A stretch of 64,000 bases of DNA. Source: Diacronema lutheri. Taxonomy: Eukaryota > Haptophyta > Pavlovophyceae > Pavlovales > Pavlovaceae. Below the pieces are notes generated by a model. The model was not told the DNA's origin. It saw nothing but the letters and a program-made list of their open reading frames with translations, and made no database searches. The position numbers and the translations under genes are program-made. The stretch covers positions 310,001 to 374,000 of the forward strand of contig JAGTXO010000032.1 in assembly GCA_019448385.1 (NCBI GenBank). The letters are read 5' to 3'. Within the stretch, counting starts at the first letter, position 1, and every line of letters begins with the position of its first letter. This document shows, piece by piece, positions 11,401 through 20,948 of this stretch.

Positions 11401-14400
11401 GGGCGCACGCCGCGCGCGAGGCGGCCGGCTCAGGGGGGGGGGGGGGGGGCGGAGCACGCGGGAAAGGGCGGAGCACGCGGGAAAGGGTGGAGCACGCGGG
11501 AAAGGGCGGAGCACGCGGGAAAGGGCGGAGCACGCGGGAAAGGGTGGAGCACGCGGGAAAGGGCGAAGCACGCGGGAAAGGGCGGAGCACGCGGGAAAGG
11601 GCGGAGCACGCGGGAAAGGGTGGAGCACGCGGGAAAGGGCGGAGCACGCGGGAAAGGGCGGAGCACGCGGGAAAGAGTGGAGCACGCGGGAAAGGGCGAA
11701 GCACGCGGGAAAGGGCGGAGCACGCGGGAAAGGGCGGAGCACGCGGGAAAGGGCGGAGCACGCGGGAAAGGGCGGAGCACGCGGGAAAGGGCGGAGCACG
11801 CGGGAAAGGGCGGAGCACGCGGGAAAGGGCGGAGCACGCGGGAAAGGGCGGAGCAAAGGGCGGAGCACGCGGGAGCGCGCGCCTGGCGGAGCGGCGAGGC
11901 GGTCGCCCACAGGCGCCACTCGAGCATCTTTGCGAGTGTGAGCGCACGCAGCGCAAGGCCGATCCACCCCTTGGAGAGCGCAATCTCGAAGAAGCCGCGC
12001 GCGATCCTGCCTGCTGACTGTGCGACAAAGTTTGAGTCGGAGATGAGTGACGAGGCCTTGAGCTGCACTCCTGAGATGTACGTCTGTATGAGCACGCACA
12101 CCTTGCCGCCCGCGCCGTCCAGCCCGCCGCGCACCTTGAGCGGGCACGCGCAGAGCAATTCGCCAAGCTCGTCGGATTCCTCTTCGCGCAGCTTGACATT
12201 TTCAAACTCGGCGGAGCATGCGAGAGCGCCGAGCAGCTCCGCGTCCGTTGCGAGCGGAGTCAGCCGACGCTCGGACGCGTCGCCCGGGCGCACGGCGGGC
12301 GTGGCGCCGGCACCGCCGCCGGCCGCGCTCGCCGCCGCCGCCGCCGCCGACGGCGTGGGCCCCACCGCCGAGTCGTCGAAGAGCTGCACCGTGCCCAGGC
12401 CGAGGTAGAAATGCGACGCGATTCGCCCGAGCTCCGTCGGATCGAGAGCGCCCGTCGCCGGGTTGAAACGCACCATGCGACAGCCATCAAGGCGGCGCGC
12501 ACACGTGCGCAGCAGCGATAGCCGCCATGCAAAGAGGTCGGGGTCTCGCTCACGGAAGGACGGGTCGATGCCGTATCTGCACGGCGAGGGAGCGCGTGGC
12601 GCGCGGCGCGGGGCTCGCGCGCGTCGGTGCCGCACGCGCACGGCGAAGGGGCGGCGCGGCGGGGCGCGGCGCGCACGCGGCGCGCACGCGAGCGGGTTGC
12701 GCATGGCGCGGATGTAGAGGTACGAGTAGGAGAGCCACGCGGCGCCCTCGGCGAGGGACGAGACGGTGCCGAGGCACACCTCCGCGTTGAGGTGGTCGGC
12801 GAGGTGGGCGGCGAGCGCGGACTCGACGGGCAGCTGCGCGTTGAGCAGCTGCGGTGGGTCCGGGCGCGGTGGGTCCGGGCGCGGTGGGTCCGGGCGCGGT
12901 GGGTCCGGGCGCGGTGGGTCGGAGCGGCAGGTCGGGGCGGCGGTGGTGAGAAGATGGTTATGGGCGAGGTGGAGGTGGGCAAGGCGGCGCGCGCGCGCAG
13001 CAGCAGCGGTGCGGCGCGTGCGCTGAGCGCATCGCCGCGCGCGCGTGAGAGCGTGGCTCGCGCCGAGCAAGCGGCCCGCGCCTTGCCGCAGCGGCCAGCA
13101 TGGAGCAAAGGCCCAAGCCTTGCCGCAGCGGCCAGCACGGGGCAAAGGCCCTTGCCTTGCCACAGCGGCCAGCACGGGACAAAGGCGGGCGGCGCGCGGT
13201 GGCGCACGCGGCGGCTTGCCTGCAGGTAGTGTGCAAGTTTGTCGTGGGTCGTGATGATGACGCCCTCGCCCGACGTGTCGAACTGCGGCCGGCCCGCGCG
13301 GCCAAAGATCTGCATCACGTCGAGGGGCGAGAGCTCGACGTGCGCGCCCTTGGCCGGGTCGTAGATCTGCGTCCCCTTGATGATCACCGTGTGCGCGGGC
13401 ATGTTGACGCCCCACGCGAGTGTTGAGGTGCAGACGAGCACCTGGCGGCAAAAGGCGGGAAGGCGGAGGAAAAGGAGGTGGGCGGGAAGGCGGAGAAGGG
13501 TGGTGATTTGGGAGGGGGGGTGTTAGGTGGTAAGATCGGGGAGGGGTGGGCTCGTCGGCAGCGCAGCGGCGGGGGCGAGCGCCAGACAGGGAGCGGCGGT
13601 CGGAAGCGCCCGCGTGCAGGCGCAGCCGACGCCTCAGAGCGCCGCGCCGCTCGTCGTCGCGCCGCGCTGGCCCATCCGCGCAGCTGCAGCGCGCGCGCTT
13701 GCCTTGAGCAGCCCGTCGGCGAAAAGGCGCTCGGCGAGGGATCGCTCAGGCCTGAGCATGCCGGCGTGGTGCACACCGAGTCCGGCGGCGAAGAGCTCGC
13801 GAAGATCGGCTGAGCGGCTCTTGCCAACGTCGCGCACGGCCTGGGCGTAGCGCGGATGATCTGCCGACGGTGCGAGCGTGAGGGCATCGCCACGCGCGCG
13901 CGCGAGGTCCCGGAGGGCACGCGCGGTGCGGACGGTGTCGTTACGCGCGTGCACGAAGACCTGCGACGGGTGGCAGGAGCGTCGCACGGTGCGACGGCGA
14001 GCGGGAAAGTCGGCGCGTTTCAAAAAGCGGCGCGGTGACCGCCTTGCGCATCCGCTGCTCGCACGCGTGGCCCTTTCCGCCTTTGTAACGGACGCGCGCG
14101 CTTTTAAAAGTCGCGCACCATAGCCTGCTTGCCCGCCTCTGCCGCATGCAACGCCTTCTCGTAGGCAATTGTGAGCATGCACTGCACCCGTTTCATCGGG
14201 TTGGCCACCTTCACGCCCACGTACCTGCCACGGAAGGGAAGGAGGGGGGGGGGGGGGGGGGGGGGAAGGGAGTTCGGGAGGAGGGTGAATGGGCTGGGTT
14301 GGGGGGGGGGGAGGGGGGGGGGCTGTTGTCTCGTTTGGGGGGGGAGGGGGGGGGATTGCTGGCTCGGTGGGTGCTGCCGCCGCTGCGGGGAGGCACGCGC

Positions 14401-17400
14401 GGCTCAACGCGGCACGCGGCGATCGTCTCGTGCGGGCGGATCGGGGGCGCAGCGCGGCGCGGGCCGTGCGGGCGACGGCAGGCGCGAGCTGCACGCACTG
14501 CTGCGAGAGGGGGACCGGTCGATAGCTCTGGTCAAAGTAGAAGATGCCCGACGTGGGCGCCGCGCGGAGGAAGAGGCCGACGTCGACGTAGTTTGGCAGC
14601 GTCGCCGAGAGGCCGAGGAGCCGCACCTGCACCTGCGCGCGGTCGGCGGTTGGCGGTTGGCGGTTGGCACGATGGCGGTCGGCACGATGGCGGTTGGCAC
14701 GATGGCGGTTGCGCGGCAGAAGAGGGCCAGGGCGGCACATGGCGCCAAAAAAGGGCACGGCGCATGCACGCGGTGTGCGCATCGAAGCGGCGGCGCGCGT
14801 GCGTGCGTGGGCGCGCGATCGGCCAGTGTAGGAGGCGCAGCGCAGGCGCGCAGCCGACGTCACGCGGCGGGCAGGGGGGGGGGGGGGGGGGAGGAGTTGG
14901 GTGGGTGGGGGGGGGGGGGGGGGAGGGGGCGTGCAGCCACCTGCGCGGACTCGACGAGGCGAAGCGTACGCGCGACGATCGCCTCGAGGACGGGCCCGCG
15001 CGAGTCGCCGAGGAGGTGCACCTCGTCGAGGATGAGCAGCCCGACGAGGGACGAGGACGACGCAGACTCCGCGGCCTTGCGCGTGACCACGTCCCACTTC
15101 TCGGGCGTGACGACAAGTACCTGGTCTCGTGCATGGGATTGGGGGGGGGGGGGGGTAGGGGGGGGGGGGGGGGGGGTAAGGGGGGTCGGAGTGGGGTGGG
15201 GGGTGGGGGCTGGAGGAGGTTGAAGGGGGTGGGGGGTGGGGGCTGAAGGAGGTTGAAGGGGGTGGGGGGTGGGAGATACAGGGGGGTCGGAGTGGGGTGG
15301 GGGGTGGGGGCTGGAGGAGGTTGAAGGGGGTGGGGGGTGGGGGCTGGAGGAGGTTGAAGGGGGTGGGGGGTGGGAGATACAGGGGGGTCGGAGTGGGGTG
15401 GGGGGTGGGGGCTGGAGGAGGTTGAAGGGGGTGGGGGGTGGGAGATACAGGGGGGTCGGAGTGGGGTGGGGGGTTGGGAATGGGCAGGGTTCGCCTCAGC
15501 GCTCGGGAACGCGGCTCGCAGCCCCTCCCGTGCCGCGCACAGCTGCGACCGTGTGCCCGTGCGCGCTCCGCCTGCGCCGTGCCTGCGTCTCGACCATCTC
15601 CTTGCGCGTCAGCTGCATGTCGCCCGTCAGCTCACGCACACGCAGGCCGACGGGACGCAGCGCGGCGGAGAGCTTGCCCGCCACCTCCGCGGCCAGCGCC
15701 TTCATAGGCGCAACGTAGACGACCTGGCAGGCGAAGGAAAGGAAACGTCGAAGGAAACGGCAAAGGAAACGGCAAAGGAAACGTCGAAGGAAACGGCAAA
15801 GGAAACGGCGAGTGAATCGGTACACGCCGCAAGGCCACGGCGCGTGTGAAAGCGCGCGCGCCTCCCCATGCGGCGCACGATGCGGGAGGCGGCACCCCCC
15901 CCCCCCCCCCCCCCCCCCCCCCACCATGCGGCGCACGATGCGGAGGGCGCGCCTCCCCACGCGGCGCCTCTGCGCGTGCACGCCCGCGAGCGCTGCGGGG
16001 CCGACGGGCGCTCACACCCCACCGCCCACCCCGCTCAACCCCAGGGGGGAGGGGAAAGGGGGGGGGGGGGGGGGGGGGGGGGGCTTCTTTCTCTCCTCGT
16101 GAGCCGCGCGGGAGGGGGGCCCATCCGACAGGGCACGCTCGGTGCACACCTTGACAGACGCGAGGTCGACAACTCCGCCGCCCGCCTTCTGCGCGGCGAG
16201 GAGCTGCTGGCAGATGGCCATCAGCGCGACGTTGGTCTTGCCCGCACCCGTTGGTGCGCAGACGAGAAAGTTCTCGGAAGAGTAGAGCGCGCAGCTGAGG
16301 AGTCAAAGGAGGGGGGGAGGGGGGGGGGGAGTTTTTCTCTGTGAGGGCGGGTAGCATGGGCGGGCAGGCGCGCGTAGCGGCGCGCTCTATGTGCCTACCC
16401 TTTTTCTGCCCTTTCCCGCCCTTTCCCGCCCTTCCCGTCCTGCCCTCTCCTTTCCCGCGCGTACGAGTGCACTGCCGTCTGCATCGGGTTGAGCGCGGAG
16501 ACGCCGGCGAGCACACGTTGCACGAGCGGCTCGAGGAGGCGCACGTCGGCGCGGGGCCGCGCCGCCTTGGCCGCGCGCGCGCGCTCCGACACTCCGGCGG
16601 GCGGGACGCTGACCGTTTCGTAACTGTCAAAGACTTCACGCACCGTGCCCTCGGGGAGCGAATGGCGCGGCGCACCGCTGCCGCTGCCAGCCGCGGCTGA
16701 AACGGGCGGCGCGGCGCGCGCGTCGAGTTGCGCCTCGGCGGCGATCTGCAACGCACCGTCGAGCCCGAAAGTTCCGAGCAACTTCTCGAGCTGCGCGCCG
16801 CCGCCGTCGACGCCGCCCGCGCGCCTCGCCACCTTGCGCTCCTCCTTGCGGCGCGAGCGTTCGGCACGCACCGCGGAGAGCGACGTGACGCTCACGCCCG
16901 GCGCGCTCGCGTGCGAACCGCCCGGCCCGCAACCGCCGCCGCTCGCGTCCGCGCTGCCACCGCCTCCGCCGCCTCCACCGCCTCCACCGCCGCCGCCACC
17001 ACCGCCTCCTCCACCGCCGCCGCCGCCGCCGCTGCCACCGCCGTTGTCGAGCACTGCCGCGCACAGCTGCAGCGCGGAGTCGCACAAGGCGGTGCGGTGC
17101 GCGAGGAGCTGCGCGATCAGCTCGAGGCCCTCGAAGCCAAACCTGCGTCCGACGCGCAGCGCGCACGCGCGGCGGGACGTGCGCCGATCCGCGCGCGCGT
17201 GTGCGCGCGCGCGCGAGACGCGGCGAGTCAGGCGGCCGTGTTTTTTGTTTTTTGTTTTTTGGGGGTTTTGTGTGTGTGCCGCCGTCCAATTGGCGCGCGC
17301 GCGGCGGGCGCAGCTCGCGGCGGAGGGATCACAGCACGCGACGCGGCGCGGCGCGTGCGCGCGCGCACAATCCGAAGAGCTCGTCCTGCAGCGCGTCATC

Positions 17401-18342
17401 GGTGCCGTCCGTGAGTAGAAGGCGCAGGCACGCGCTGCTCGCGCCCTCCGCGTCGACGCCCGCGGGCGCGTCCGGCCGATCGACGTACGCCTGCACGGCC
17501 TGGCGCAGCCACAGGACCGTGAACGCCGGCGCGTCCGCCGCGCCGGCCGCGCCGAGCTCGGCGCCGCCGTCGCGCGCGTCGGGCGACGTGCCCGCGGCTC
17601 TGGCCGCGGCGGTGGCGTCGGCGCCACCGTCGCCGCCGCGCTCGGCGCGCGCTGAGTCGAGCGCGGCGAGCACGGCGCCGAGCGGCGCGGCGTGCGCGGT
17701 GAGCGCCGCCCAGCTCGCGCGCGGCCGCACGTGCCACCCGTCGCCAAACGGCGGTGCGGCGCGCGACACGTGCGGGCGCTCGCCGCCGCGCACGGCGGGC
17801 AGCCGGTTCGCGACGCGCCACGCTTGAAGCCGGTCGTGCAGCGCGAGGAGGCGGCGGACGGCCGGCATGTGGACGTTGGACCGCCCGAGCATGGGCTCGA
17901 GCGCCGCGTGCAGCGCGAGCGCGCGCCGCTCGGCGTCGTCGGCCGGCAGCGGCGGCGGCGCGGGCGGCTCAAGCCCCGGCGGGCGTGGCGCGCCGTCGCC
18001 GCCGGCGGGCGCGGCGCGGCGCGCGGCGCCGCTCGGCTCGGCGAGCGTGCGGCCGGCGGCGGCGTAGATAGCGGCGGCCGCCTCGTCCACGCTCGCGTCC
18101 GGCTCGTCGCCGAGCAGCGCGGCGACGGCCGTGCAGAAGTCGCGGAACGCGGCGCGCGCGTCGGGCCAGCCCGCCGCGACCGTCGCGGCGGCGCCCGCCG
18201 AGAAGCGCTCCCACGTGAAGTCGGCGCCCGCGGGCGCGGCGGCGAACGCGGCCTCAAGCGCGCGCGCCTGCCGCGCCGCCGCGCCGCGCTCGTCGAGGCG
18301 CTCGCCGCGCAGCTCGCGCAGGCGGATCGTCAACGCCTCCAT
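7065..18342 (-). CDS. ASCC3: ASCC3-like Ski2-family DNA/RNA helicase, 17 exons, ~2272 aa
   Basis: Homologue of ASCC3, the motor of the ASC-1 complex that unwinds alkylated DNA for repair and splits collided ribosomes. Exons (5' to 3'): 18342-17369, 17142-16465, 16294-16150, 15723-15583, 15120-14941, 14632-14499, 14224-14119, 13960-13703, 13441-13220, 12848-12688, 12576-11883, 11366-11098, 10838-10491, 10317-10006, 9735-9296, 9072-8679, 8427-7065; all phases agree (2273 codons, human 2202 aa). The N-terminal LQDELFG..GLELI block favours ASCC3 over BRR2. Cassette 1: [28 protein letters not shown], then a Sec63 domain. Cassette 2: [22 protein letters not shown], second Sec63 domain and an FN3-like end ([10 protein letters not shown]). 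Both ATPase sites look intact. Four introns (4, 8, 9, 11) have GC donors. Many introns hold private minisatellites. Residue stretches of Gly in exon 2 are an insertion. Confidence 0.95.
9869..9955. repeat. 28-bp tandem repeat x3 in ASCC3-like intron 14
   Basis: Three near-identical 28-bp units (GCGGGCAGGCAAGCGCGCCA core) sit in the intron 9736-10005. A GGGC-type run lies next to it at about 9756-9800. No coding role is seen. Confidence 0.85.
10853..10985. repeat. Degenerate ~13-14-bp repeat in ASCC3-like intron 12
   Basis: Repeated AGTGTCGCAGCCC / AGTGTCACAGCCC units with interspersed CGAGTG or CATTCGAGTG fill most of intron 10839-11097. They are more diverged than the 19-bp array in intron 11. 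Confidence 0.8.
11453..11871. repeat. 19-bp minisatellite, ~22 copies, in ASCC3-like intron 11
   Basis: About 22 almost identical copies of GGAGCACGCGGGAAAGGGC fill the intron 11367-11882. A few units differ by one base (GGGT, GGCGA, GAGT) and one is cut short near 11855. The 19-bp period is not a multiple of three, so the long ORFs across it are artefacts. The intron is GC-AG. Confidence 0.95.
12851..12925. repeat. 15-bp tandem repeat x5 in ASCC3-like intron 9
   Basis: Five units of CGCGGTGGGTCCGGG lie next to the 3' splice site of intron 9. On the coding strand they read CCCGGACCCACCGCG, so they supply much of the pyrimidine tract before exon 10. Confidence 0.85.
13081..13190. repeat. 37-bp tandem repeat x3 in ASCC3-like intron 9
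   Basis: Three 37-bp units beginning CCTTGCCGCAGCGGCCAGCA differ at a few positions. They lie near the 5' end of the same intron as the 15-bp array, so this intron carries two unrelated minisatellites. Confidence 0.85.
14646..14714. repeat. Short tandem repeat in ASCC3-like intron 5
   Basis: Repeats of GGCGGTTGGCACGAT with shorter variants (GGCGGTTGGCGGTT) sit just upstream, in the coding sense, of exon 6 in intron 14633-14940. Confidence 0.75.
15136..15480. repeat. G-rich ~67-bp compound repeat in ASCC3-like intron 4
   Basis: Nested units built from GGGGTCGGAGTGGGGTGGGG, GGGCTGGAGGAGGTTGAAGG and GGGTGGGAGATACAGG repeat in two arrangements. The plus strand has dense runs of four to six G and could form G-quadruplexes. 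On the coding (minus) strand this is C-rich intron sequence of a GC-AG intron (15121-15582). Confidence 0.85.
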
Positions 18343-18388
18343 CGTGCCGGACGGGCGACGACGCTGCGAGCGGCCGAACCGCCCTCGG
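18343..18388. promoter_or_regulatory. 46-bp divergent intergenic space
   Basis: Only 46 bp separate the chosen ATG of the ASCC3-like gene (18342, minus) from the ATG of the membrane protein (18389, plus). If both starts are right, the transcripts must start inside each other's 5' region or overlap. Each reading frame is open further upstream, but homology to neither family supports a longer N-terminus. Confidence 0.4.
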
Positions 18389-20413
18389 ATGGACGCGTGC
18401 GGCGCGCTCGGCGCGGTGCGCGCGGCGGCGGCGCTCGACGCGGCGCGGCGGCAGCGGGAGGCGCTGCGGCTCGAGCTCGTCCTCTTCACCTACCTCTGCG
18501 TGATGGCCGTCGGCCAGCATCTGCACGCGCACGGCGGCCGGCTCGACCGGCTCGAGCTGCCGTGCGCGCTGCTCTCGCTCGCGCTGTGCGCGCGCCGGCT
18601 GCTCGTGCAGTACCTGTGGCGCAGCGCGGTGCGGCGCGCGGCGGAGGAGGCGCGCGATGCCATCGTCGCGCCCACCCCCGCCGTCCACCTCCTCCGCTCC
18701 TGTGGCATCGCGCGCGAGCTCTTTGTGAGCGTCGCGCTCGTCATCAACGGCGTCTACGTCGCGACGCGCTTCGCCGCGCCCGCGCCGGCGCGGCGGTGCG
18801 CGCTGCTCGCGCTGCCCGCGATCGTGTGGCTCGGCGCCGCGCGCGCCGCTGGCCCCTCCTACGCGCGCTCCATCGGCACTGGCGGCGCGGCCGCGGCCGA
18901 CCCGCGTGGCGCGGCCGCGGCCGTCGCCGCCGCGTCCGCGGGCGCGCGCCGGCCGGCGCAGATTGCGGCGGAGGTGGCGCGCGAGGCGGCGGCGTGCGCG
19001 TTCGGCGCGTGCGTGTTTCCCGCGCTCGCCGCCGCACACCTCGACGAGCTCGTCGAGCCTCGCCTCGCCGCGTGCGCGTGCGCCCACGCGGCGTGCTCGT
19101 CACTTCTTCTCCTCGTCGCGCAGGCGGCCATCGTGACGCTGCCCGAGCTCTTCTGCTCGACGCACGGCGTGGGCGCGTGGGCGTGCCTCGGCGCGGCTGC
19201 GCGCAGGCCGCGCGCCGGTTGGGCGCTGCTCCATGGCCTCGACGCGCCCGGCGAGCCGTCGCCCGCGCGCATCGGACGCGGGGGCAAGGCGGGCGGCGCG
19301 GCCGGCGCAGGCGCGGGCGACGCGCCGATCGGCGGTTCGTTCCGCTCGGCGGGCGGTGTGCGCGGCGGGCGCACATTCGCACCCGCGGGCGGCACGGCCG
19401 ACGGCGCCGCCGCTGCCGCCGCCGACGCCGCCGCCGTCGACCGGCCGCCGCTGCCGTGGACGCAGCAGCAGCGGCAGCTGTCACCGCCATGCGTGACCGC
19501 TGCCGCCATGGATGGTGGCAGAGGCGGGTGGTGCGGCAACGGCAGCGGTACGGGCTGCGCGGCTGGCGCCCACGGCAGCGCGGGTGGCGCCGACGGCGCC
19601 GCCGCCGCCGCCGGCGCGCCGCCGGCGGGATCGTGCGGCGCGGCGGGTGGCACCGTGGGCGGTGGCGGCGCGCACGAGCGCGCCGCGCCGGCCGGTGGCG
19701 GCTGCGCTGTCGGCGGCGGCGGCGCCGTCGGCGACGGCAGCCCTAGCGCATCGCAGCCCTTGTGCACGCGCCGGCCGCCGCCGCTGCCGCTGTCGACGCC
19801 GCGCGCTCCGCCCGCGTGGAGCGGTGCCCTCTGCTACCCACGTGGGTATGTGGTGACCCACTCGGGCGCTGATTGGCTCGCGCTCGGCCACCGGACGCGC
19901 GGCGCGCCCGGATCGACCGCCGCCGCGCTCACCTTCTTGCTGCTCTGCGCGCCGGACCGGCTTCCGCGTCTCCTTGTCTACGCGCAGGTGGCTCTCTGCC
20001 TTGGCGCGCTCGTGCCGTGCGCGCTCGGCGCGGCGGGCGCGCGCGGCGCGCGCGCGCTCGTCTGGCCGGCGACGACGCTCGAATGCGTCGCCGCGTCGGC
20101 GGTGCTCGCGCAGCTCGCGCGCGCGCGCCGCGTGACGCTCCGCACCTTTGAGCGCGCGGCGGTGGCTGTGCCGCCGGACGGCGCTGGTGGGCAGGGCGGG
20201 CTGAAAGGGGGCGGCGGGGGCAGGGGGGGAGCCGAGCGGCCGGCCATCGTGCCGCCGTTGCCAAGCGGCAACGGCCGCGCCGATGGCGCCGGTGGCGCGG
20301 GCAGGGAGGGCTGCAGCAAAGGCGCGGACGCGAGCGCGGGCGCGCGCTGTGCCGACGATGGTGGCGGGCTGCGCGCGCGCGCGCAGCGGGGCGTCCAGGC
20401 CGCCGCGGACTGA
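18389..20413 (+). CDS. Unknown multi-pass membrane protein, 674 aa
   Basis: Single-exon gene. I do not recognise the family. The first 270 residues hold about six hydrophobic segments (such as LVLFTYLCVMAVGQHL, LPCALLSLALCARRLLVQYL, ELFVSVALVINGVYVATRF, CSSLLLLVAQAAIVTL). A roughly 200-residue Gly/Ala/Pro-rich loop follows, then two or three more membrane segments near residues 510-600 (TAAALTFLLLCAP, LLVYAQVALCLGALVPCAL), and a disordered tail. The ATG at 18389 is the first sensible one because the frame upstream runs into the divergent helicase start. No transport or enzyme motif is visible. Confidence 0.65.
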   Translation: MDACGALGAVRAAAALDAARRQREALRLELVLFTYLCVMAVGQHLHAHGGRLDRLELPCALLSLALCARRLLVQYLWRSAVRRAAEEARDAIVAPTPAVHLLRSCGIARELFVSVALVINGVYVATRFAAPAPARRCALLALPAIVWLGAARAAGPSYARSIGTGGAAAADPRGAAAAVAAASAGARRPAQIAAEVAREAAACAFGACVFPALAAAHLDELVEPRLAACACAHAACSSLLLLVAQAAIVTLPELFCSTHGVGAWACLGAAARRPRAGWALLHGLDAPGEPSPARIGRGGKAGGAAGAGAGDAPIGGSFRSAGGVRGGRTFAPAGGTADGAAAAAADAAAVDRPPLPWTQQQRQLSPPCVTAAAMDGGRGGWCGNGSGTGCAAGAHGSAGGADGAAAAAGAPPAGSCGAAGGTVGGGGAHERAAPAGGGCAVGGGGAVGDGSPSASQPLCTRRPPPLPLSTPRAPPAWSGALCYPRGYVVTHSGADWLALGHRTRGAPGSTAAALTFLLLCAPDRLPRLLVYAQVALCLGALVPCALGAAGARGARALVWPATTLECVAASAVLAQLARARRVTLRTFERAAVAVPPDGAGGQGGLKGGGGGRGGAERPAIVPPLPSGNGRADGAGGAGREGCSKGADASAGARCADDGGGLRARAQRGVQAAAD

Positions 20414-20948
20414 GGAGGCGGCGGGTGGCCGAGCCCGCCGCGCAGCGGCAGCGTTGTGCGCGCGCGCGTGCACTGCGCATGCGCGCGGCAGCCGGCGCCA
20501 GGCTCGCCGTCTCGCGCTCGTCTGCTTCGCGCGCATTTTCGAATTGTCGCGCGCATTTTCGAATTGTCGCGCGCATTTTTCGAATTGTCGCGCGCATTTT
20601 CGAATTGTCGAGGGCGATGCGCCGGCGCGCAGCCGCTCGCCGTCGCTCGCGCAGGTGCGAGACACGGCCACTCACGCGCACCGGCGCGGTCTCGTGGAGG
20701 CGCTTGCGCGCTGCCGGTTGGGAGTCTGACGTGTGTCCTGTCTCCTGTCTGGCTGTCTCCGCACACAGCCAAGAGTTCAGAGCCCGTCACGGCGCGGCGG
20801 CGGTGAGCGGGCCGCAGCGCAGCCAGCACGCTCAGCGCAGCACGACGCTTTCCGCGATCTTGAGCCTCTGCAAGCCTGAAATTCCCACACGCCGTTACAT
20901 GTTCCCGCTCCCGTCATTTCGCCCTCCGACAGCAAAGAAAACGTCAAT
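20414..20948. promoter_or_regulatory. Intergenic region upstream of the dipeptidase gene
   Basis: This 535-bp gap between two plus-strand genes contains the fourfold CGCGCGCATTTTCGAATTGT array and then moderately less GC-rich sequence up to the dipeptidase start. No gene is supported. It presumably holds the 3' end of the membrane-protein transcript and the dipeptidase promoter. Confidence 0.5.
20528..20608. repeat. 20-bp tandem repeat x4 upstream of the dipeptidase gene
   Basis: Four copies of CGCGCGCATTTTCGAATTGT lie head to tail (one has an extra T). The core TTCGAA is palindromic. It is one of few AT-containing arrays here and lies about 340 bp before the dipeptidase start, so a regulatory role is possible but unproven. 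Confidence 0.85.

Noticed and set aside
11134-12408. Long repetitive ORFs on both strands across the 19-bp array
   Set aside because: The array lies in an intron of the helicase gene; flanking exons join in phase across it, and the repeat frame has no start or family.
7065-18342. BRR2 (U5 snRNP helicase) as identity of the large helicase
   Set aside because: The N-terminal LQDELFG block, C-terminal YIGFDQQ end and cassette details match ASCC3 better; BRR2 has a longer, different N-terminus.
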